Positions 1-8,620 of a DNA stretch of 64,000 nt are shown one piece after another; position 1 is the stretch's first letter, and each line of letters begins with the position of its first letter. A program made the position numbers and the translations under genes. The notes under the pieces were generated by a model. That model was not told the DNA's origin and did not search any database. It was given only the letters and a program-made list of their open reading frames with translations. Source of the DNA: Streptomyces sp. NBC_00102 (GTDB taxonomy: Bacteria; Actinomycetota; Actinomycetes; Streptomycetales; Streptomycetaceae); contig NZ_JAPEMC010000001.1 in NCBI RefSeq assembly GCF_026343115.1, forward strand, positions 5,559,001 through 5,623,000, given 5' to 3'.

Positions 1-1
1 G

Positions 2-1444
2 CTGGAGCGCGGCGGCCCCGGCAAGACGCGGAGCGCGGCCAACGACGTGGTCGTCGCCTCGCTGACGAACGTGTTCACGGAGTTCAAGGTCGACGCCGCC
101 GTCACCGGCTTCACCCGGGGCCCGACGGTCACCCGGTACGAGGTGGAGCTCGGCCCGGCGGTGAAGGTCGAGCGGATCACCGCGCTCACCAAGAACATCG
201 CCTACGCCGTCGCCAGCCCCGACGTCCGGATCATCTCGCCGATCCCCGGCAAGTCGGCGGTCGGCATCGAGATCCCCAACTCCGACCGGGAGATGGTCAA
301 CCTCGGCGACGTGCTCCGGCTCGCGGACGCGGCCGAGGACGACCACCCGATGCTGGTCGCGCTCGGAAAGAACGTCGAGGGCGGCTACGAGATGGCCAAC
401 CTCGCGCAGATGCCGCACGTGCTGGTCGCCGGTGCGACCGGCTCCGGCAAGTCGTCCTGCATCAACTGCCTGATCACCTCGATCATGGTCCGGGCCACCC
501 CGGACGACGTACGCATGGTCCTCGTCGACCCCAAGCGGGTCGAGCTGACCGCGTACGAGGGCATCCCGCACCTGATCACACCGATCATCACCAACCCGAA
601 GAAGGCCGCCGAGGCGCTCCAGTGGGTGGTGCGGGAGATGGACCTGCGCTACGACGACCTCGCCGCGTACGGCTTCCGGCACATCGACGACTTCAACCAC
701 GCGGTGCGCGACGGCAAGGTGAAGGCGCCCGAGGGCAGCGAGCGGGAGCTGTCGCCGTACCCGTACCTGCTGGTCATCGTCGACGAGCTGGCGGACCTGA
801 TGATGGTCGCGCCGCGTGACGTGGAGGACTCGATCGTCCGTATCACCCAGCTGGCCCGGGCCGCCGGTATCCATCTGGTGCTCGCCACGCAGCGGCCCTC
901 CGTCGACGTCGTCACCGGACTGATCAAGGCCAATGTGCCCTCCCGCCTCGCGTTCGCGACCTCCTCGCTCGCGGACAGCCGGGTCATCCTGGACCAGCCG
1001 GGCGCCGAGAAGCTCATCGGAAAGGGTGACGGTCTGTTCCTTCCGATGGGGGCGAACAAGCCGACCCGCATGCAGGGGGCCTTCGTCACCGAGGACGAGG
1101 TCGCCGCCGTCGTCCAGCACTGCAAGGACCAGATGACCCCGGTCTTCCGGGACGACGTGGTGGTCGGGACGAAGCAGAAGAAGGAGATCGACGAGGACAT
1201 CGGCGACGACCTCGACCTGCTCTGCCAGGCCGCGGAACTCGTCGTCTCGACGCAGTTCGGCTCGACCTCGATGCTCCAGCGGAAGTTGAGGGTCGGCTTC
1301 GCCAAGGCGGGAAGGCTCATGGACCTGATGGAGTCACGGAACATCGTCGGCCCCAGCGAGGGGTCGAAGGCCCGCGACGTGATGGTGAAGCCCGACGAGC
1401 TCGACGGTGTGTTGGCCGTGATCCGCGGGGAAACAGCTCCCTGA
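2..1444 (+). CDS. ftsK: DNA translocase FtsK/SpoIIIE, C-terminal part (5' end outside window)
   Basis: Membrane-anchored ATP-driven DNA pump that moves chromosomes through closing septa; in Streptomyces it acts at sporulation septation. The open frame runs to the left edge, so only the last 480 codons are present and the N-terminal membrane and linker domains are missing. Visible are the alpha/beta motor with Walker A (GATGSGKSS, about residue 145), Walker B ([13 protein letters not shown]) and the arginine-rich segment [12 protein letters not shown]. The last 70 residues form the gamma winged helix ([19 protein letters not shown]) that reads KOPS-type polarity sequences. A strong hairpin follows the stop. 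Identification is very secure. Confidence 0.97.
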   Translation: MERGGPGKTRSAANDVVVASLTNVFTEFKVDAAVTGFTRGPTVTRYEVELGPAVKVERITALTKNIAYAVASPDVRIISPIPGKSAVGIEIPNSDREMVNLGDVLRLADAAEDDHPMLVALGKNVEGGYEMANLAQMPHVLVAGATGSGKSSCINCLITSIMVRATPDDVRMVLVDPKRVELTAYEGIPHLITPIITNPKKAAEALQWVVREMDLRYDDLAAYGFRHIDDFNHAVRDGKVKAPEGSERELSPYPYLLVIVDELADLMMVAPRDVEDSIVRITQLARAAGIHLVLATQRPSVDVVTGLIKANVPSRLAFATSSLADSRVILDQPGAEKLIGKGDGLFLPMGANKPTRMQGAFVTEDEVAAVVQHCKDQMTPVFRDDVVVGTKQKKEIDEDIGDDLDLLCQAAELVVSTQFGSTSMLQRKLRVGFAKAGRLMDLMESRNIVGPSEGSKARDVMVKPDELDGVLAVIRGETAP

Positions 1445-1479
1445 CGGTCACGGAATCATCGCGAAACCACTTCCCGTGA

Positions 1480-1506
1480 GACCGGGGGCAACCGTTGCCC
1501 CCGGTC
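1480..1506. terminator. Hairpin terminator after ftsK
   Basis: Perfect inverted repeat with 12-bp arms (GACCGGGGGCAA / TTGCCCCCGGTC) and a 3-base loop, 36 bases after the ftsK stop. No U-tract follows, as is usual in Streptomyces. Confidence 0.75.
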
Positions 1507-1632
1507 GTACGTCAAGTTCAAGTGGAGGGTGCGGCCGTGGCCGCTCCCGCCATACGGCCCAAGGGGTTGTCCGTCGGACCCGATGGCGTACAAGTCGTCG
1601 CGCCCGGTTGCCCCACCCTTTCGCACCCCCCC

Positions 1633-1638
1633 TAGACT
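1633..1638 (+). promoter_or_regulatory. Candidate -10 element of the rodZ-like gene
   Basis: TAGACT lies about 40 bases before the GTG start. A weak TTGCCC is found 19 bases further upstream (1608-1613). It fits the Streptomyces housekeeping -10 pattern, but spacing is long. Confidence 0.4.
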
Positions 1639-1677
1639 GAACATCCAGCAGGTGGCTCACGCTCGAAAGGCGCCCCC

Positions 1678-2478
1678 GTGTCCATCGGCAACTCCCCCGA
1701 AGACGACCGGCCTTCGATCGGTCGTGTGCTTCAGCAGGCTCGTATCGCCGCAGGTCTGACGGTCGACGAAGTCAGCGGCTCCACCCGGGTGCGCATCCCC
1801 ATCGTGCACGCGATCGAGGACGACGACTTCTCGCGCTGCGGCGGCGATGTCTACGCGCGCGGTCACATCCGTACCGTGGCCCGCGCCGTCGGCATCGATC
1901 CCGAACCTCTGGTCGAGCAGTACGACGCCGAACACGGCGGCCGTCCTGTGCCCACGCCCGCGGCTCCGCTCTTCGAAGCGGAACGCATCCGGTCGGAACC
2001 CCGGCGGCCCAACTGGACCGCGGCCATGGTCGCGGCCATCGTCGCCGTCGTCGGTTTCGTCGGCTTCACCCTCTTCAACGGTGAGGACGAGGGAACCAGC
2101 ACCGCACACGTGGCCGAGGGCTCCACGCCCCAGAAGGCCACCGCCAAACCGACCCCCACCAAGCCCGCCGACCCCAAGCCCGTGCCGTCGGAGAGCGCCA
2201 TCGCCGCGGCTCCGCTGGACAAGGTGACGGTCAAGCTCAGCGCCACCGAGGGCAAGAGCTGGATCTCCGCCAAGGACCACAGCGGGCAGATCCTCTTCGA
2301 CGGACTGCTCCTCCAGGGCCAGTCGAAGACGTTCCAGGACGAGGAGCGCGTCGACCTCGTCCTCGGCAACGCCGGATCCATCGACCTCTTCGTGAACGGC
2401 AAGAAGGTCCAGGACCAGTTCCAGCCCGGACAGGTCGAACGGCTTTCCTTCCCGAAGGGCGACCCCGAAGCGGGCTGA
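1678..2478 (+). CDS. RodZ-like helix-turn-helix membrane protein
   Basis: Bitopic membrane protein of 266 residues. The N-terminal 75 residues form an XRE-like helix-turn-helix of the HTH_25 type (IGRVLQQARIAAGLTVDEV). A single transmembrane helix is at about 118-137 (AAMVAAIVAVVGFVGFTLF). A Pro/Thr/Lys linker and a C-terminal beta domain of the DUF4115 type follow (VKLSATEGKSWISAKD). This is the architecture of RodZ, the cytoskeletal partner of MreB that links cell shape to wall synthesis. The position directly after ftsK is conserved in actinobacteria. The GTG start fits the beginning of the HTH domain. DNA binding is not established. Confidence 0.85.
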   Translation: MSIGNSPEDDRPSIGRVLQQARIAAGLTVDEVSGSTRVRIPIVHAIEDDDFSRCGGDVYARGHIRTVARAVGIDPEPLVEQYDAEHGGRPVPTPAAPLFEAERIRSEPRRPNWTAAMVAAIVAVVGFVGFTLFNGEDEGTSTAHVAEGSTPQKATAKPTPTKPADPKPVPSESAIAAAPLDKVTVKLSATEGKSWISAKDHSGQILFDGLLLQGQSKTFQDEERVDLVLGNAGSIDLFVNGKKVQDQFQPGQVERLSFPKGDPEAG

Positions 2479-2540
2479 GAGAAAGCCCCGCTTCCCGCAC
2501 CACCGCCCGACCTGTCCGCCCGGACAGGCACCCCGATCAC

Positions 2541-2576
2541 CGACGAGCGCCCGGCCCTGCTGCCGGGCGCTCGTCG
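2541..2576. terminator. Hairpin terminator after the rodZ-like gene
   Basis: Arms CGACGAGCGCCCGG / CCGGGCGCTCGTCG are perfect over 14 bp with an 8-base loop, 63 bases after the preceding stop. A smaller hairpin (CCTGTCCG/CGGACAGG) precedes it. It separates the rodZ-like gene from rimO. Confidence 0.75.
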
Positions 2577-2708
2577 CGTTCCGTGCCCGCACCGCAGCCC
2601 GGACGCTCGCCGAGGCCGACGGTGACGCGACCGTCGTCTCTGCGGGTGGACGGCAGTGACTGCGGGTAGCGGGCAACCCTGCGCGGCGGGAGGCCCGCCA
2701 CGACGAAG

Positions 2709-2714
2709 TAGTCT
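2709..2714 (+). promoter_or_regulatory. -10 element for a leaderless rimO transcript
   Basis: TAGTCT is followed by 7 bases and then the ATG of rimO, so transcription would begin at or next to the start codon. No convincing -35 is seen. Confidence 0.5.
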
Positions 2715-2721
2715 TGATTCC

Positions 2722-4200
2722 ATGCCCGAACGCCGTACCGTCGCCCTCGTCACTCTTGGCTGCGCCCGTAACGAGGTGGACTCGGAGGAGCTTGCAGGCC
2801 GCTTGGCAGCGGACGGCTGGGAGCTCGTCGAGGACGCCTCCGACGCGGATGTCGCCGTCGTCAACACCTGCGGCTTCGTCGAAGCCGCCAAGAAGGACTC
2901 CGTCGATGCCCTCCTCGAAGCCAACGATCTGAAGGATCACGGCAGGACCCAGGCCGTCGTCGCGGTCGGCTGCATGGCCGAGCGCTACGGCAAGGACCTC
3001 GCCGAGGCCCTGCCGGAGGCGGACGGAGTCCTCGGATTCGACGACTACGCCGACATCTCCGACCGCCTCCAGACCATCCTCAACGGTGGTATCCACGCCT
3101 CGCACACCCCGCGCGACCGGCGCAAGCTCCTCCCGATCAGCCCCGCCGAACGGCAGGACACCGCGGTGGCCCTGCCCGGGCACGCGCAGGAGATCGCCCC
3201 GGCCCCCGCCGACCTCCCGGACGGCGTCGCCCCGGTCTCCGGACCGCGCGCCCCGCTGCGCCGCCGGCTCGGCACCAGCCCCGTCGCCTCGGTGAAGCTG
3301 GCCTCCGGCTGCGACCGCCGGTGCTCCTTCTGCGCCATCCCGTCCTTCCGCGGCTCCTTCATCTCCCGCCGCCCCTCCGACGTGCTGGGCGAGACGCGCT
3401 GGCTGGCCGAGCAGGGCGTCAAGGAGGTCATGCTGGTCTCCGAGAACAACACCTCGTACGGCAAGGACCTCGGCGACATCCGCCTGCTGGAGACCCTGCT
3501 GCCCGAGCTCGCCGACGTCGACGGCATCGAGCGCATCCGGGTCAGCTATCTCCAGCCCGCCGAGATGCGCCCCGGCCTGATCGACGTCCTGACCTCCACG
3601 CCGAAGGTCGCCCCGTACTTCGACCTGTCGTTCCAGCACTCCGCCCCCGGCGTGCTGCGCGCCATGCGCCGCTTCGGCGACACCGACCGCTTCCTGGAAC
3701 TCCTGGACACCATCCGTTCCAAGGCCCCGCAGGCCGGCGTCCGGTCCAACTTCATCGTCGGGTTCCCCGGCGAGACCGAGGCCGACCTCGCCGAGCTGGA
3801 GCGTTTCCTCACCGGTGCCCGGCTCGACGCCATCGGCGTCTTCGGCTACTCGGACGAGGAGGGCACCGAAGCGGTCGGCTACGAGAACAAGCTCGACGCC
3901 GACACCATCGCCGAGCGGCTCGCCCACATCTCCCAGCTCGCCGAGGAACTCACCTCCCAGCGCGCCGAGGAACGGGTCGGCGAGACCCTGCAGGTGCTGG
4001 TGGAGTCCGTGGAGTCGGAGGACGACGGTCAGGTCGCGATCGGCCGCGCCGCCCACCAGGCCCCGGAAACGGACGGCCAGGTGGTCTTCACCACACGCGA
4101 AGGGCTCGCCCCCGGCCTTATGGTCGAGGCGAAGGCAGTGGGCACCGAGGGAGTCGACCTGGTGGCCGAACATCTCGCACTCTCGGAGGCGGCCAGATGA
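2722..4200 (+). CDS. rimO: Ribosomal protein S12 methylthiotransferase RimO
   Basis: Radical-SAM enzyme that adds a methylthio group to the conserved Asp of ribosomal protein S12. It has 492 residues. The N-terminal UPF0004 domain carries three cluster cysteines ([27 protein letters not shown]). The radical-SAM core has [11 protein letters not shown], and a C-terminal TRAM domain follows. RimO rather than MiaB is indicated by the [12 protein letters not shown] start, by [12 protein letters not shown], and because a separate MiaB is encoded at 34.6 kb. An upstream in-frame ATG at 2656 exists, but homology begins at [14 protein letters not shown]. The stop overlaps the pgsA start (ATGA). Confidence 0.95.
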   Translation: MPERRTVALVTLGCARNEVDSEELAGRLAADGWELVEDASDADVAVVNTCGFVEAAKKDSVDALLEANDLKDHGRTQAVVAVGCMAERYGKDLAEALPEADGVLGFDDYADISDRLQTILNGGIHASHTPRDRRKLLPISPAERQDTAVALPGHAQEIAPAPADLPDGVAPVSGPRAPLRRRLGTSPVASVKLASGCDRRCSFCAIPSFRGSFISRRPSDVLGETRWLAEQGVKEVMLVSENNTSYGKDLGDIRLLETLLPELADVDGIERIRVSYLQPAEMRPGLIDVLTSTPKVAPYFDLSFQHSAPGVLRAMRRFGDTDRFLELLDTIRSKAPQAGVRSNFIVGFPGETEADLAELERFLTGARLDAIGVFGYSDEEGTEAVGYENKLDADTIAERLAHISQLAEELTSQRAEERVGETLQVLVESVESEDDGQVAIGRAAHQAPETDGQVVFTTREGLAPGLMVEAKAVGTEGVDLVAEHLALSEAAR

Positions 4201-5069
4201 CGGAAGCCCCGGCATCCGCGACAGGCGGTTCCGGCGCGACGCCGGTCCGCGGCGGCAAGCTGGGCACCGCGGCCGTGAACCAGGCCGGCCTGTGGAACAT
4301 CGCGAACATCCTCACCATGATCCGGCTGCTCCTGGTGCCCGGCTTCGTGCTGCTGCTGCTGGCCGACGGCGGGTACGACCCCGCCTGGCGGTCCGTCGCG
4401 TGGGCGGCCTTCGCCATCGCGATGATCACCGACCTGTTCGACGGCCACCTCGCGCGGACGTACAACCTGGTCACCGACTTCGGCAAGATCGCCGACCCCA
4501 TCGCCGACAAGGCGATCATGGGGGCGGCGCTGATCTGCCTGTCGTGGCTGGGCGACCTGCCGTGGTGGATCACCGGAGTGATCCTCTTCCGTGAGCTGGG
4601 CATCACGCTCATGCGGTTCTGGGTGATCCGGCACGCGGTGATCCCGGCCAGCCGGGGCGGCAAGATGAAGACGCTGGCCCAGGGAACGGCCGTCGGGATG
4701 TACGTCCTGGCGCTCACCGGCCCCCTGGCCACCTTCCGCTTCTGGGTGATGATGGTCGCCGTCGTGCTGACGGTGGTCACCGGACTCGACTACGTACGCC
4801 AGGCGGTCGTGGCGCGTCGCAAGGGGCTCGCCGCCGAGCGGGTCGCGGCGCGGGAGGCCGTCGCCCTCGCGCTCGACCCGGACGCGGACGTCGTCAGGGT
4901 CGCGCCCACGGCGGTGCCGGAGGGAGCCGGAGTCGCGGTCACCGGGGCGAGCACCATGCCCGGTACGGCTGCCGCCGGAGGCGAAAGCCTTCCCGGCGCC
5001 GCCGCGCGGGCCGAGGGGGACTCGCTCCCCGCTGCCGCGGTGGGCGACCCCGCCGAGGCGGAGAGGTGA
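4197..5069 (+). CDS. pgsA: CDP-diacylglycerol--glycerol-3-phosphate 3-phosphatidyltransferase
   Basis: Integral membrane enzyme that makes phosphatidylglycerol phosphate, the first committed step to phosphatidylglycerol and cardiolipin. The 290-residue protein has several transmembrane helices and the CDP-alcohol phosphotransferase signature with its Asp residues (DLFDGHLAR ... [10 protein letters not shown]). A C-terminal tail of about 90 residues is Ala/Gly-rich, hydrophilic and probably disordered. The start overlaps the rimO stop and the stop overlaps the cinA GTG, so the three genes are translationally coupled. Confidence 0.92.
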   Translation: MTEAPASATGGSGATPVRGGKLGTAAVNQAGLWNIANILTMIRLLLVPGFVLLLLADGGYDPAWRSVAWAAFAIAMITDLFDGHLARTYNLVTDFGKIADPIADKAIMGAALICLSWLGDLPWWITGVILFRELGITLMRFWVIRHAVIPASRGGKMKTLAQGTAVGMYVLALTGPLATFRFWVMMVAVVLTVVTGLDYVRQAVVARRKGLAAERVAAREAVALALDPDADVVRVAPTAVPEGAGVAVTGASTMPGTAAAGGESLPGAAARAEGDSLPAAAVGDPAEAER

Positions 5070-5575
5070 CCGTCGCGGCCCGGGTGCTGCGGCAGCTGAC
5101 CGAGCGGGGGGAGACCCTCGCCGTGGCCGAGTCGCTGACCGGGGGCCTGGTCGCGGCGGAGATCACCGCCGTGCCGGGAGCCTCCCGCTCCTTCCGCGGA
5201 TCGGTGACCGCCTACGCGACCCCGCTCAAGCACGAGCTGCTGGGGGTCGACCCGACCTTGCTCGCGGAGCGCGGAGCGGTGGACGCCGAAGTCGCGCGCG
5301 GTATGGCCGCCGGCGTGCGCCGGGCGCTCGGCGCCGACTGGGGGATCGCCACCACCGGAGTCGCCGGCCCCGAACCCCAGGACGGTCAGCCGGTGGGAAC
5401 CGTCTTCGCCGCGGTCGCGGGACCGCTCGGGGTCGGTAAAGTCGCGGCACTGCGGTTGAACGGCGAGCGGGCGGACATCCGTAGAGAGAGCGTGCTCGCC
5501 GTCCTTGAGCTGCTCTCCGGCGAACTCGCGGAAAATGCGCGGGCACAGGATACGGAACAGAACGGGGGGAATTGA
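5066..5575 (+). CDS. CinA C-terminal-domain nicotinamide-nucleotide amidohydrolase
   Basis: Stand-alone CinA C-terminal domain (PncC type), which deamidates NMN to nicotinate mononucleotide in pyridine nucleotide recycling. The 169-residue protein shows the family signatures AESLTGGLVAAEIT, SFRGSVTAYA and ATTGVAGPEPQDGQPVGTVF. The N-terminal MoaB-like domain of full CinA is absent. The GTG start overlaps the pgsA stop (GTGA), so it is the third gene of the rimO-pgsA operon. Family assignment is secure; the exact in vivo role is inferred. Confidence 0.9.
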   Translation: MTVAARVLRQLTERGETLAVAESLTGGLVAAEITAVPGASRSFRGSVTAYATPLKHELLGVDPTLLAERGAVDAEVARGMAAGVRRALGADWGIATTGVAGPEPQDGQPVGTVFAAVAGPLGVGKVAALRLNGERADIRRESVLAVLELLSGELAENARAQDTEQNGGN

Positions 5576-5684
5576 TGTTTGCAGCCCTGAGAGAACACGA
5601 CATCACTCCCCGCACGGCCGCAGCGCTAAGCGGTACGGTGGGGCGTGAAGGATGCGGCTACGCGGTCCGAGGAGGGAGCCACCG

Positions 5685-6068
5685 ATGATTCTGCTCCGTC
5701 GCCTGCTGGGTGACGTGCTGCGTCGGCAGCGCCAGCGCCAAGGCCGTACTCTGCGCGAAGTCTCCTCGTCCGCCCGGGTCTCGCTCGGCTATCTCTCCGA
5801 GGTGGAGCGGGGGCAGAAGGAGGCATCCTCCGAGCTGCTCTCCGCGATTTGCGACGCGCTTGACGTACGGATGTCCGAGCTCATGCGTGAAGTGAGCGAT
5901 GAGCTGTCACTCGCCGAACTCGCCGAGTCGGCGGCAGCCACCGATCCGGTCCACGTACCGGTGCGCCCCATGCTCAACTCCGTCTCCGTGGCATCGGTGG
6001 CGGGTGTACCGGCGGGACGGGTGACGATCAAGGCGCCCGCGGAAGCGGTGGATGTCGTCGCCGCCTGA
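5685..6068 (+). CDS. clgR: Clp/Lon protease gene activator ClgR
   Basis: XRE-family helix-turn-helix regulator of 127 residues. In Streptomyces and Corynebacterium it activates clpP, clpC and lon genes. The DNA-binding domain covers about residues 10-65 ([37 protein letters not shown]). The start ATG has a good ribosome site (GGAGGG) and matches the family length; an upstream in-frame ATG at 5652 is not needed. The protein ends in ...VDVVAA. A terminal Ala-Ala is the known ClpP degradation signal of this regulator, which implies feedback control by the protease it induces. Confidence 0.9.
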   Translation: MILLRRLLGDVLRRQRQRQGRTLREVSSSARVSLGYLSEVERGQKEASSELLSAICDALDVRMSELMREVSDELSLAELAESAAATDPVHVPVRPMLNSVSVASVAGVPAGRVTIKAPAEAVDVVAA

Positions 6069-6090
6069 CCCGTACGGTCCGGTGTGACAG

Positions 6091-6130
6091 CGAACCCCGG
6101 TCGGCCCTCACGAGGGCGGGCCGGGGTTCG
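6091..6130. terminator. Hairpin terminator after clgR
   Basis: A long inverted repeat begins CGAACCCCGG and ends CCGGGGTTCG, with further pairing of the inner GGCCCTC/GAGGGCGGGCC segments. It starts 22 bases after the clgR stop. Confidence 0.75.
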
Positions 6131-6355
6131 CTCGTGCGCGGGGGTGTGCGGGGTACGGGGTGTACGCACTGCGGGGTGTGGGGGACGGTTCTCGGGGCAC
6201 ACGGAGAGCGAGGCTGCGGATGGTCGCTTTGTCAGCTTCTGTGCCATCGTGGATGGCGTGCTGACTGCGGCTGACGAACCAGCCGACGAAACCGTCGGCG
6301 CGACGGGACAGGGGCTTCGACGCCCGGTCCACCGCCGACAGAACGGAGAGAGTGC

Positions 6356-6826
6356 ATGTCTGTCGTGAAGAGCCCGCTTTCCGATGCCGACCTCAAGACG
6401 GTGGGCGAGGCGCTCCAAGGTGCGCTGGTCGACCTGGTCGACCTCTCGCTGGCCGCGAAGCAGGTCCACTGGAACGTCGTCGGCCCGCGCTTCCGCTCCG
6501 TGCACCTTCAGCTCGACGAGGTCGTGGACACCGCGCGCCAGCACTCCGACACGGTGGCCGAGCGTGCCTCGGCCATCGGCGTCAACCCGGACGGACGGTC
6601 CGCGACCATCGCCCGGACGACCGCGATCGACGTCGTGCCGGACGGCTGGATCAAGGATGTCGACGCGGTGAAGGTCCTGGTGGACGCGCTGGGGATCGTG
6701 ATCGGCCGGATGCGTGAGCGCATCGACGCCACCGGCGACCCCGACCCGGTGAGCCAGGACATCCTGATCGCCGTGGCAGCCGACCTCGAGAAGCACGCGT
6801 GGATGTTCCAGGCGGAGAGCGCCTGA
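6356..6826 (+). CDS. dpsB: Dps family ferritin-like DNA-protection protein (DpsB type)
   Basis: Miniferritin of 156 residues expected to form a dodecamer that oxidises and stores iron and protects DNA. The Dps ferroxidase signature is present: KQVHWNVVGPRFRSVHLQLDEVVD. The protein lacks the long N- and C-terminal tails of Streptomyces DpsA and DpsC and its locus after clgR matches DpsB of S. coelicolor; the paralogue assignment rests on that recollection. A ribosome site (GGAGAG) lies 7 bases before ATG, and a 19-bp stem terminator follows. Confidence 0.88.
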   Translation: MSVVKSPLSDADLKTVGEALQGALVDLVDLSLAAKQVHWNVVGPRFRSVHLQLDEVVDTARQHSDTVAERASAIGVNPDGRSATIARTTAIDVVPDGWIKDVDAVKVLVDALGIVIGRMRERIDATGDPDPVSQDILIAVAADLEKHAWMFQAESA

Positions 6827-6891
6827 GCCTCTGTGCGGCCGTGCGGCGCGGAGCGCCGCAGCCCCCGGCCGTGAGTGGCCCCACGACCTCG

Positions 6892-6948
6892 GTACGCCCG
6901 TCGGCCCCGCACCCGGATCATCGTCCGGAGCGGGGCCGACGGGCGTAC
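6892..6948. terminator. Long-stem terminator after dps
   Basis: Two perfect 19-bp arms (GTACGCCCGTCGGCCCCGC and its complement) are separated by 19 bases. This is the first part of a 465-base gap (6827-7291) which otherwise holds only the GNAT remnant and the region before the next gene. Confidence 0.8.
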
Positions 6949-7002
6949 GCGCGCGTGTTCCTGGTGGTGGTCGCTCCGTGCGCGTCAGCCTCCGTAGGCG
7001 TG

Positions 7003-7068
7003 TCACCCGCCGAGGAAGGAATGGCTGCGGCCGATCTCGGTGAAGCCGCGGCGGGCGTACCACTTTCG
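7003..7068 (-). pseudogene. Remnant of a GNAT acetyltransferase C-terminus
   Basis: Read on the minus strand, the last 20 codons before a TGA give WYARRGFTEIGRSHSF, which is typical of the final beta strands of GNAT acetyltransferases. Upstream in the same frame (above about 7090) the translation loses all resemblance to the family and becomes low-complexity Arg/Pro sequence, so only the tail of a gene appears to remain. It is probably non-functional. The assignment rests on one short motif. Confidence 0.45.
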
Positions 7069-7291
7069 TCCCGCCGTACACCGGTGGGCAAGGCAGACGG
7101 GGCGGCTCACCGGCGCTCGCGGATGCGGGCCGCCGCACCGGGTCTCGTACGGAGGCGGCGGGGGGCCGAGCCGGCCCGGTGCAGCCTCTGGATGCAGTGC
7201 GGCCCGTCCCGGGGCAGACTGCCGGACAGGGCAGGAGGGCCCCGTCCGCGCCGCGATCCGACGGTCCGGACATCGGCCGGAGGAGGCCGCA

Positions 7292-7642
7292 GTGATACGG
7301 AGACGGGTGCGGCCGGTCCTGATATCCACCGGCCTCCTGGTGTGCGGCGGGCTGTGGTGGTGGGCCGTGCTGCGGCTCGCTCTGGTCCCGGGACGGTCCG
7401 GGGCACTGGAGGGCGCGGTGGTGGCGGGCGGCTGGGGACTGAGCCTGCTGCCGGTCCACGTGACCTCGGCCGGGACGAGCGGCCGGACCCCCCGGTACGA
7501 GGGCTCCATATCCGGCCGGCCGTTCCTCCGGTACGCGCGCCGGTGGCAGGAGCGTGGCATACGGAACGGGGGACGGCCGGGCATCGGGCTGCGCGTGCTC
7601 CGACGGTACCGGGGCCTCCGGCGGGGGCGCACCGACCGGTGA
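7292..7642 (+). CDS. Small membrane protein of unknown function
   Basis: The predicted 116-residue protein starts at GTG behind a perfect AGGAGG (7281-7286). It has a basic N-terminus and two hydrophobic segments (about 9-31, VLISTGLLVCGGLWWWAVLRLAL, and about 42-60), followed by a basic Arg/Gly-rich tail. I do not recognise a family. The start signal and hydrophobic profile make it more believable than random GC-rich frames here. It ends about 60 bases before the convergent nei gene. Confidence 0.55.
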   Translation: MIRRRVRPVLISTGLLVCGGLWWWAVLRLALVPGRSGALEGAVVAGGWGLSLLPVHVTSAGTSGRTPRYEGSISGRPFLRYARRWQERGIRNGGRPGIGLRVLRRYRGLRRGRTDR

Positions 7643-7705
7643 GGCCGGGCAGGTGGGGCCGGGGCCGGCGTGAGTCGTCCGCCGGACGCGATCGGGCAGG
7701 GCGGT

Positions 7706-8509
7706 TCAGTGCGGGGCGGGGCCCGACTGGCAGTGGGGACACCAGTACGTGGGGCGGTCGACCTGGTCCGCTTTGCGGACGGGAGTGCGGCAGCGGAGGC
7801 AGGGGCGGCCCGCACGGCCGTAGACGTACACCGGCTCACGGGCGCGGCTGAGGGCCGCGACGCGGCCTGTGGTGGTGCGGGTGGTGCGGTCGCGGTTCGC
7901 GTCCAGCAGCCGCGCTGCGGCGCCCACCAGCCGGGGGAGGAGGGACTCGGGCAGCTCGCCCACCGGGAGCCAGGGGGTGACGCGGGCCAGGAAGCAGAGC
8001 TCGCACTTGTAGACGTTGCCGATACCGGCCAGATTGCGCTGGTCGAGCAGGGCCTCGCCGAGCGGACGGTCGGACTCGGCCAGCAGGTTCGCGAGGGCCC
8101 TGTCCGCGTCCCAGTCGGGCCCCAGCAGGTCGGGACCCAGATGGCCGACCACCTTCTCCTCGTCCGGGGTGCGCAGAAGCTCCAGTACCGGGAGCCGGTA
8201 GCCGACCGCGGTGTGATCGGTGTTGCCGAGGACCGCCCGGATCTCGTACGCCGGACCGCCGCGCCACCGCTCCCCGGGGGCGAAGATCCGCCAGGCGCCG
8301 TCCATCCGCAGATGGCTGTGGAGCGTGAGGCCGCCCTCCAGCCGGGTGAGGAGGTGCTTGCCCCTCGGGGTCACGTCGAGGACGGTGCGGCCGGTCAGAT
8401 CCGCGGTGGCGAATCGCGGCACCCGCAGATCGGCGTGGGTGAGCACCCTTCCGGCGAGGGCGGCGTGCAGATGCTTCGCCGTCCGCGCGACGGTGTCTCC
8501 TTCGGGCAT
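7706..8509 (-). CDS. nei: Endonuclease VIII-like DNA glycosylase (Fpg/Nei family)
   Basis: Base-excision repair glycosylase/AP lyase for oxidised pyrimidines. The mature N-terminus is Pro-Glu (MPEGDTVARTAKHL), where Pro is the Schiff-base nucleophile and Glu the general acid. The helix-two-turn-helix region follows (LLDQRNLAGIGNVYKCELCFLA) and a C-terminal zinc finger closes the 267-residue protein (CLRCRTP ... YWCPHCQ). The start at MPEGD is obligatory for catalysis. An upstream in-frame start is ruled out because it would bury the catalytic Pro. It lies just downstream of lhr; the same pairing is found in mycobacteria. Confidence 0.93.
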   Translation of the reverse strand: MPEGDTVARTAKHLHAALAGRVLTHADLRVPRFATADLTGRTVLDVTPRGKHLLTRLEGGLTLHSHLRMDGAWRIFAPGERWRGGPAYEIRAVLGNTDHTAVGYRLPVLELLRTPDEEKVVGHLGPDLLGPDWDADRALANLLAESDRPLGEALLDQRNLAGIGNVYKCELCFLARVTPWLPVGELPESLLPRLVGAAARLLDANRDRTTRTTTGRVAALSRAREPVYVYGRAGRPCLRCRTPVRKADQVDRPTYWCPHCQSGPAPH

Positions 8510-8549
8510 GCCTCCATCATGCGCCGACGCGCGGGCTCGCGCGGGGGGG

Positions 8550-8611
8550 CGCCGCGGCGGGCAGCGGACCACGGGCGGGGCGCCGCGGCGGGCAGCGGAC
8601 CACGGGTGGGG
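8550..8611. repeat. Tandem 31-bp duplication between lhr and nei
   Basis: Two adjacent copies (8550-8580 and 8581-8611) of a unit beginning CGCCGCGGCGGGCAGCGG differ at one base. They fill most of the gap between the two genes. Confidence 0.85.
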
Positions 8612-8620
8612 GCCACCGGG

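Noticed and set aside
1657..4215. Open frame of 852 codons on the minus strand
   Set aside because: It is antisense to the rodZ-like gene and rimO, both with clear domains; translation is low-complexity.
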